Shown here piece by piece: positions 9,021-27,000 of a stretch of DNA of 27,000 nucleotides (its first letter is position 1; each line of letters opens with the position of its first letter). The stretch comes from Tubiluchus corallicola (Eukaryota > Priapulida > Priapulimorpha > Priapulimorphida > Tubiluchidae). A program made the position numbers and the translations under genes. A model generated the notes under the pieces. It saw nothing but the letters and a program-made list of their open reading frames with translations. It was not told the origin of the DNA and made no database searches. Location of the stretch: contig JAQGDQ010000371.1 in assembly GCA_030141605.1 (NCBI GenBank), forward strand, positions 188,001-215,000, read 5' to 3'.

Positions 9021-9358
9021 TATAGGTTTTACACGTCAAATGTAGACCTACGTTAAGTCAAATGTAGATTTAGGTAATTCAAATGTGTCTTGGTAGTTCA
9101 AATGTGTTAACAATGGTTTTCAACAAATCGTAAGTCAAATGTAGACACGTGTCAAGTCAAATGTCCTATGTCTACATTTGACTTACCTAAGTCACATTTG
9201 AGTTACCAAAACACATTCGAAATTCCTATGTCTACATTTGACTTACCTAAGTCACATTTGAGTTACCAAAACACATTCGAAATTCCTATGTCTACATTTG
9301 ACTTACCTAAGTCACATTTGAACTTTCCTGTGTCTACATTTGACGTGTAAAACCTATA
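9021..9358. mobile_element. MITE with perfect 27-bp inverted ends and TCAAATGT arrays
   Basis: 9021-9047 (TATAGGTTTTACACG..., ending TGTAGAC) is the exact reverse complement of 9332-9358. If TA is the target duplication, the element proper is 9023-9356, as in Tc1/mariner-type insertions; this is inference. The left half carries six TCAAATGT motifs in forward orientation, and the right half seven in reverse. A second 17-bp inverted pair (GTAAGTCAAATGTAGAC) flanks the centre. The open frame 9168-9350 is a translation of the repeat, not a gene. Confidence 0.85.
9165..9324. repeat. 60-bp tandem duplication inside the MITE
   Basis: The 60 bases at 9181-9240 are repeated without change at 9241-9300. 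Repeat homology starts near 9165 (CCTATGTCTACATTTGAC) and stops near 9321. Identity of the copies indicates a recent duplication. Confidence 0.95.
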
Positions 9359-9581
9359 GTAGGTTTATTATCTGTCAACTTTGCATTTATTTTGTAAAAT
9401 AACAAGTACTTAAAAGTGTAAATTTGTTAAATCGTTATTAATTAGAAATGAAACAAATTAATAATGATGATGATGACGTTTATTTAAAGCGGTTTTAAGT
9501 TCAACACACAACACAAACTGCCACGAAACTTTTACTGCCAACAGTAAAGACAAAGTTATTATTACTCCATGTTTATTTCAG

Positions 9582-9748
9582 ATACCTTGCGCCAATCAGG
9601 ACAACAGCGTCAGCATGTACCACTTTTTAAAGTCTATATTGACCTGACTGCTGTGCCATACTCACATACCTCCCAGACTCACAGACTCATTGACCTCCCA
9701 GACGGAAAGCAGACGCATTTGATTACACTATATACCGACTGGTTATAA
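9582..9748 (+). CDS. Possible orphan terminal exon
   Basis: After an acceptor-like gtttatttcag, a frame starting at 9584 stays open for 54 codons to TAA at 9746-9748. It includes VPLFKVYIDLTAVPY and LIDLPDGKQTHLITLYTDW. The composition is less AT-biased than its surroundings. No family is recognised and no upstream partner exon was found. It could be a real 3' exon, a decayed transposon piece or chance. Confidence 0.2.
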
Positions 9749-10776
9749 TAGACATAGTAGACTTCCTGGTAGTATTTTAGTGTGTTTCTTTTCTAAGTTA
9801 TTCATTTTTTATATTGTTTATATAAGACATTACTACGATAGTTTAGTTTTTGTTTGAAAACTTTTTGTCATGTGGTATCATTTTCTTATTTGTTAAGTAT
9901 GTGTGCCATATATTTACTGAGAGAAATATTGTAAGTATAGTTTTTGTGTTTGTGTTGCCAGTTGTAGGCATAATGTTTCTCATGTGCGTGACAAGAATTA
10001 AGCCTAATTTTGTTCGTTACCTCATCGTTCGTTAAATTATGTTTTTTATTAAAATAATTTCAAATTAAACATTCTGTTTCATGTTTTCCAATAACTGGAT
10101 TTGTAAACAGATAAAGTTTAGCTAGTTCTTTAGCAGCGTTCGTCCTTGCGCGAGCAAAACACAAATTCACGTTTTCACCGATTATGAACGATATCGTCAA
10201 TGTACGTGCCTTGATTGAAAATAACTGTAATTTTTATTTACTTTGAGTCCACCATGTTATAAAGATTCGTTAACTGATAAATAACTACCTAACGATAAAT
10301 GTTAAAATTGGTGGTATAAGAGTAATAAGATACAATAGCAAAAGACGTTTATTTTCCCCACATTACATAATAATACATGTAGCAGTAGTGATGATAAGAT
10401 ATGCCTCTATACGCTTGTATAATAATAATTTAGCAGCATTGATATCTGTAGATTCAGCCTTCGTTTATTGTGCTGGAAGCGCTTAGAAGTTTTACGAAAA
10501 CTTTAAAGCTCCCGCTGTTTGAATAGATGAAAGAGTTACAAGTATTTACAACGCCCGCAGGGCATAATTATTTTCTGATGCACCTTGACAGTGGCCTATA
10601 GTGAAAGCTGATTTGATGGTCTAAGGTCGGACGAAGTCTTTTGTGTTGATAAAATGATCCTTCTTGATAATTTTCAAATATTGAATCGAAGTACATTATT
10701 ATCAAGCATCTTGTTTTCCGCGTAGCTGCATCTTGGGCAAGTTTCTTGGCAGGTTTTACGACCAGTTATTGAATTA
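9749..10776. other. Intergenic, nothing recognised
   Basis: AT-rich DNA. The open frame at 9850-10035 has no family resemblance and strong AT bias. I see no RNA gene, exon or clear repeat. Confidence 0.5.
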
Positions 10777-11336
10777 CAGTCGACCTAGGATATAAGGGAC
10801 ACCTCGGGACCGGAAAAAAATCGTCCCTTATATCCGATGTCCCTTATAGCCGAAGTTGAGTCAGACCGAGGGTGTATCTAGGACCTGCGAGCTCTATGTA
10901 CCTCTTCTAGTAGCCTAATGTCCAATGAACCGTTTGTCGCAATGTATGTAATATGCCGATTTAATGCAAACACATCCAATCGTCTTGAACTGTACACAAA
11001 AATCGATGTTTATTCAAACTCATCCCAATTAGAAGCCATTTTACTACTAGTCTTAAAGAATACAGTCGGGCCCGCGCGGGGTCTCTGCATAGGCTTTTTA
11101 GAATGTAAAACATATTTGATCATAGGGTCCCTTATATGCGAGGTAATTTACCTGGGTCTCTATTACGTGCAACCTAAAGACATTGTCCCTTATAACCGAA
11201 AGACCCTTATATGCGAGTACCTTATATACGAAGATTTTTCTAAGGAAAAATGTTACGAAAAATCGGGACCGGTGTTGGTGGTCCCTTGTAAGCGAATGTT
11301 CCTTATAAGCGAGTATGTTATACCCGAGGCTGACTG
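10777..11336. mobile_element. Tc1/mariner-like (pogo/Tigger type) MITE, TA duplication
   Basis: The 560-bp element starts CAGTCGACCTAGGATATAAG and ends TTATACCCGAGGCTGACTG. TA flanks it on both sides (10775-10776, 11337-11338). Terminal CAGTC/GACTG with TA duplication is usual for pogo/Tigger-type elements. Inside are at least eight variants of CCTTATANNCGA, two near the left end and the rest in the right 210 bp. The frame at 10918-11409 has repeating CEYLIYE-like words because of this array, so I reject it as a gene. No transposase is present. Confidence 0.8.
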
Positions 11337-11338
11337 TA

Positions 11339-11872
11339 TGTGTAAAGTCTCCTGTAAATGTAGTACACGTATCAGAGAACTCCGTTATGATGAGTTCTTG
11401 CCTCATTAATAGGCCTACCTATAAACAAATAAACTTGAAATTTCAGCAGAGCGCTTTCTTTTTCTTTATTGCTATTAAAATACCTCAAGCATGCTTCTTG
11501 ATAAAATTAGTGTATCATTAATTACAGAAGAATGAATGATTACAAGCGTATTCTAATTTTCGTACAAGTATCTTACAATTTTACTCACGAATTTTAATAA
11601 AAAAATTTAAACGCTTATTGTACGTAGTTTTTATTACGCATTTATAAGTAAATTTTAAATTGATTTAGTTTTTAGGCTGAAATCGTGTAATGTAAATACC
11701 AGACTAAAGTAAAAATTTTGTAATTATTTTTCTTTCACAAAGAATTTAGTTTCTGCTGTTTGTCCGTAATTTTAGACTAGTTTAGATTTAGGATTGATAA
11801 ATTTTTAATTAAGCAGAAAGTTATTATAATATAGTCGGTAAACAGCTAACAACTCGTGTTATACATGTATAT
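11339..11872. other. Intergenic, very AT-rich
   Basis: No exon, RNA or clear repeat is visible between the MITE and the LINE tail. Confidence 0.5.
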
Positions 11873-11915
11873 GATTAGATTAGATTAGATTAGATTAGAT
11901 TAGATTAGATTAGAT
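11873..11915 (-). repeat. (TAATC)n tail of the LINE
   Basis: Forty-three bases of GATTA repeat, about 8.6 copies, sit exactly at the 3' end of the minus-strand LINE. A short microsatellite tail instead of poly(A) is typical for CR1/L2-like LINEs. Confidence 0.9.
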
Positions 11916-12355
11916 TTATTCAATCCAAATATGCAATTGTACATATACAATAAAATCTTACAGATAAATATGGTTAGCTAATATTTTAGGAAGGGAGAAA
12001 GCCATTAGGCACGAATGCACTTACGGTGGCCCACATTAATTAGTTATTTCTATTAAATTTACAATTAAATCAAAGGATTAAAATCAAACATAAGTAGTTT
12101 AAATGAAAAAAAAAGTTGGTAGCATTAACAATCTCCGACGCCCTCCCATCGAAGTTCCACGCATCGATCACCCTATTTGCAAAAGAGCATTTAAAAACAT
12201 CAGTACGGCAATAATTTTTGTACAACTTGTAACTATGGTCCTTTAATCCGAGACTAGGTGCGTAGGTAAAAAAATCGTTAAAACTTAGATCTATAAGTCC
12301 ATGGCAAATTTTGTACACCATTTTCATATCAAAAATAAAATGTCTGGTTGCAAGA

Positions 12356-12708
12356 AGTAAAAGAGGACATGTTAAACTATGTTAAAAGCGTTAGATTATG
12401 CTGATGAACGCTGGCATGAAGCCCAGTTAAGGTGTGGTGTCACTTGATCAAGTGATTCAGAACTGAAGCGTAGGCGTCGAAGCTCGGCGCACGAGATATA
12501 AGCCTTGTGATGCGCCCAGCTCAGGAGATTGAGTCTGGGAGCTGAAGGAAAGCAGGCTAGATCAGGGGGTTTGGCATTACTATCTGTTATATTTATTGTG
12601 TTTGATGTTCAATAAACGTGTAGTTTTATAATCTGACTCTTCATAGTTTTGCCATCCTAAAACACCAATAATCAGCTTTACACAACCAATACAACGAATT
12701 ATTTTACT
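12356..12708 (+). mobile_element. LTR-like insertion (solo LTR?) in the LINE
   Basis: The insert begins AGTAAAA and ends TTTTACT, an inverted pair. It is flanked by CAAGA on both sides (12351-12355, 12709-12713). Removing it and one CAAGA restores the LINE reverse-transcriptase frame exactly. Promoter-like GATATAAG (about 12496) and a poly(A) signal AATAAA (about 12611) in the order expected for an LTR, the length and the 5-bp duplication favour a solo LTR of a Gypsy-type element; some of these have AGT...ACT rather than TG...CA ends. A small non-autonomous DNA transposon is the alternative. Confidence 0.7.
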
Positions 12709-13034
12709 CAAGAGTCTGTAATTTCAAATGGTACAGCCTACTAAAATAGTTAACAAAATTAACCTACATTTCGCATATAACCGTTTTGTAACATATCTTT
12801 GTACTCGCTCGAGTTTATCAATCATAGTAACATTGTGAGGATTCCACACAGGGGTGCAATATTCCAACAAAGGTCTAACGAATGACTTATACGATAAATG
12901 ATCAACTTTAATGAATTTTTGTTATGTACAAAGAAATAATTAACAAGATTCTGCAACAACAATAACAAGCAGGTGGCGCTTCCTACGTGTGTTAGTCATA
13001 AGGACAGTCATATAAAAGTAAAAGTGTTAAAAAC

Positions 13035-13110
13035 CTTGATCTCATAGGAATTGAACATGCGACCTGTAGTGACCTCAAGGGTGCATTATCAGTTGTGCTA
13101 TAAAAGCCAC
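13035..13110 (-). mobile_element. tRNA-derived SINE head
   Basis: On the complement an A box TAGCACAACTGA (13100-13089) is followed by a B box GTTCAATTCC (13056-13047). The spacing fits a tRNA-like pol III promoter. The acceptor arm does not pair, so it is not a functional tRNA. The SINE body probably extends towards about 12960, where it meets the LINE end. Confidence 0.55.
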
Positions 13111-14167
13111 ATGCTTCTGTGCCTGTGTTACTCCAAAAGTGAAGATTTAGCCGCCTTCAAGACTAAACTATCTTTTAGTTAGTTTTTCACACTTTTTAAT
13201 TTAAATTGTTTTTAGATTGCACACTAGCTAAAAGCTTATTTCAGATTTGCCTATAAACACACGCAATAGAAACACTAAAAATGTAAACACAATAATCAAA
13301 AGTACGAGTCTATGAGCAGATATAAACAGCCCACCTTGTATTATGCAAAGACGTGTAAAAGATCCAAAATTCTAAAAAATAAAACATTTAAATACGTGGA
13401 GCGAGCCATAAATAGTATTCATACAGAACACACAGGGTTTTGTAAAACATTTTAGTAGCTAAAATGTGGCGCGCGGTCTCACGAAGTAGATACGACAGAA
13501 ATAGAGTAAAAATGGCTGTTATACTTGAGACTGTCTCTTATGATGTTGGTGACAGTCAGAAATGAGGCACTGCATACTCATGATATCACTTTAATAATTA
13601 GCAGTAATAACTCGCTGACTTATGAAATATATAACTGTGTGATTTGTAAATAATAGTTACTATAAACATGTGTTAGAAATTGCCTAAAGGTGTTAGAACA
13701 GCGGCTGCTGCTTTAGGCCTCTGATTCTTCGAAGATTAGCTATGTCAGCTGCAAGTTCACGGAGTCCACAACACAATGTGAACCAGCCAGTAGATTTAAC
13801 ATTCGCCTTATTGTTTGCTAAGATTTGGACGACCGGCACATAAGTCATTATAATTGTTCATAATTCACCTTCATGGCTCGGTAACTTTATGCGCTACTTT
13901 CATAGTAACATTTATCGTCATTCTCAACTGCTGCACTGGTAATTGTAATCAAGCTTCCGTGTCGCGCATAAAGAGTAGGCCCACGGTGTTTTTTATAAGT
14001 TTATTACCTGTTTGTTTCTACATTGTTTACTTTTTAGTGCGTAAAGACTCAAAAGCTATGAACAAGCAGCTAACAAGCAGGAAAACTTCGTAATTTTGTC
14101 GAAATTTTTACTGAGATTTGCTCTGATTTACAAGACGTTATACTAGTGTTACGTACATCTAAAGAAA
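13111..14167. other. Upstream region of the FAS1 gene
   Basis: This DNA should hold the promoter and 5' UTR of the following gene. No TATA box at a convincing distance, CpG cluster or initiator could be assigned. The open frame at 13854-14093 is incidental. Confidence 0.4.
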
Positions 14168-25904
<11,737 letters not shown>

Positions 25905-25969
25905 GTACGGGTTGTTTTTATTTTCAAAAATTTTTCCTCTTTTTACTGCTATGATATGTCAGGCTTAGC

Positions 25970-26118
25970 AAGCTAGTCAGTCAGTCTGTCTGTTGATCAG
26001 TCACCTAGTCAGTCAGTCAGTATGTCTGTTGATCAGTCACCTAGTCAGTCAGTCAGTCTGTCTGTTGATCAGTCACCTAGTCAGTCAGTCTGTCTGTCTG
26101 TTGATCAGTCATCTAGTC
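25970..26118. repeat. 36-bp minisatellite, about four copies
   Basis: CTGTTGATCAGTCA recurs at 25990, 26026, 26062 and 26098, exactly 36 bp apart; the units are built from AGTC/TGTC subrepeats. The open frame here repeats a 12-residue word and is not a gene. Confidence 0.95.
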
Positions 26119-26607
26119 AGAGATGATTTAGATATACTACGACAATGTTCAATTAACTACGGCAGAGCTAATAAATCACTTATGAAATTTACTCACTGTT
26201 CAGTTAACGTGAAGAGACCATTGTTTAATGCTTACTGTTGACCTTTTGTTGTATGTCCACTTGGAGACATTTTTATTCTTACAATCTTAGCAAACTCAAG
26301 GTTGCCTATAATGTATTAACAATGAAGTTGTTTAACTTTTCATATGATACGAACACCAGATACATATCTACTAGACTTAACCTTATTTGATGTGATTCAC
26401 AGAAAATGTACATACAGTTTATATATCAGGCTGAATAAGAGTGAAAATTTTATGTGCAAGAGCATTTTAAACAATGATGTAAACTTTACTTTTGTAATTA
26501 GACGTCATAGGCGTAGTTTGTTATATCACACAAACATAATTGTTATTTGTGTGATATGTATATTAACAACATAAAGTTTGAAATAATATTAAATCAAATC
26601 AAATCAG
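26119..26607 (+). mobile_element. CR1-like LINE reverse-transcriptase relic
   Basis: The + strand reads DDLDILRQCSINYGRANKSL and CSVNVKRPLFNAYC, a stop, then KLKVAYNVLTMKLFNF and TRYIST. These are the thumb-domain patterns of CR1-type LINEs (RANxLxRKFxxCSxxVKxxLFxxYC, KLxVAYNxxxRxLxxxP). Stops and frameshifts follow. An (AAATC)n run at about 26592-26607 is the likely 3' tail. It lies in FAS1 intron 6 on the same strand. Confidence 0.75.
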
Positions 26608-27000
26608 TCAGTCTGTGAAATTGTCAGTAAAGGAGTTATCTGGTAATTTGATTAGCATCATGCGCTTAACTTCATATTGTATTGGTGTGTTGTACAGAAA
26701 ACCTTCACCATTTCATTCACGTTCCAAAGTCGTTTAATCTAAAGAGAATAATAAAGAGAACATTAACAAGTAAGAAAAATAAATAGAATGATAAACAGAA
26801 GCTTAATAAATAAGAAGACAACTTATTGGTCAAAGTACTTTTACAAATTTAACAGATCGAATTCGCAAACTTAATTAAATTATTTAAATTCATGTAACTT
26901 ACATCGTTGCCTCTTCATCAAGATTTAAAGTTTCTCAAGGTACAAATTTGGTAATAACTAAACGCTGTTGTTAACTATAACACAAAAACGATAAAAAACT
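26608..27000. other. FAS1 gene intron 6, right edge
   Basis: AT-rich intron sequence without a recognised exon or repeat. The next FAS1 exon was looked for and not found here. Confidence 0.5.

Larger units (their letters stand above)
11873..12960 (-). mobile_element. 5'-truncated CR1/Jockey-type LINE, interrupted
   Basis: The complement encodes the reverse-transcriptase thumb and C-terminal region. The upstream part (about 12945-12714) has YKSFVRPLLEYCTPVWNP and KLERVQRYVTKRLYAKC. The downstream part (about 12350-12070) has VYKICHGLIDL and FANRVIDAWN. A 353-bp insertion at 12356-12708 separates them. At least one frameshift lies near 12740, so the copy is dead. The 3' end carries a pentamer tail. 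The clade (CR1, L2 or Jockey) is not resolved. Confidence 0.88.

Noticed and set aside
9168-9350. Frame with a repeated MSTFDLPKSHLSYQNTFEIP word
   Set aside because: It is the 60-bp tandem repeat of a MITE, open only because 60 is divisible by 3.
10918-11409. 163-residue open frame
   Set aside because: It lies almost entirely inside the TA-flanked MITE; its internal similarity comes from the CCTTATANNCGA array.
26344-26574. 76-residue frame near the right edge
   Set aside because: It overlaps the LINE relic in a shifted frame and ends in low-complexity residues.

Overview
The window looks like nuclear DNA of an invertebrate animal, probably marine. It is AT-rich, with introns bounded by GT and AG, short coding exons, and many LINE, SINE, MITE and microsatellite sequences. 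No bacterial, viral or organellar genes were found. The exact animal lineage cannot be fixed from the sequence alone. All homology statements come from recalled family sequence patterns, not from a search.

Two protein genes, both on the + strand and both cut by the window edges, carry nearly all the supportable coding sequence. The first (1398-6386) is the 3' end of BRCA2. Four short exons encode the third OB fold of its DNA-binding domain and the linker after it. One large terminal exon (4905-6386) encodes a Ser-rich tail with a basic C-terminus. The second (14168 to 25904 and beyond) is the 5' end of a secreted EMI plus fasciclin (FAS1) protein of the TGFBI/periostin type. Its six exons were assembled by hand: a signal-peptide exon, two EMI exons and three exons of the first FAS1 domain. 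All splice phases agree. Several exons are too short to appear as simple open reading frames.

Layout: 1-1020 is a 23-bp satellite array lying in a BRCA2 intron. 1398-6386 holds the BRCA2 exons; its introns contain a LINE relic and a palindromic MITE interrupted by a second DNA transposon. 6505-7795 holds two facing copies of one LINE 3' end, forming a large inverted repeat just past BRCA2. 7800-14160 is intergenic: three MITEs (8011-8555, 9021-9358, 10777-11336), a LINE interrupted by an LTR-like insertion with a clean target duplication (11873-12960), and a SINE head. 14168-27000 is the FAS1 gene. Its introns carry SINEs, long microsatellites, a canonical tRNA-Ala(AGC) gene at 19526-19598, and two further LINE 3' fragments.

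The two genes are not expected to work in one pathway: one is nuclear homologous recombination, the other extracellular matrix. I did not find a new biological system. The most interesting material is the mobile-element architecture: nested insertions with reconstructable empty sites, dense transposon-end motif arrays, and a satellite with higher-order structure. Also of note are the BRCA2 tail and the missing EMI cysteine in the FAS1 protein.
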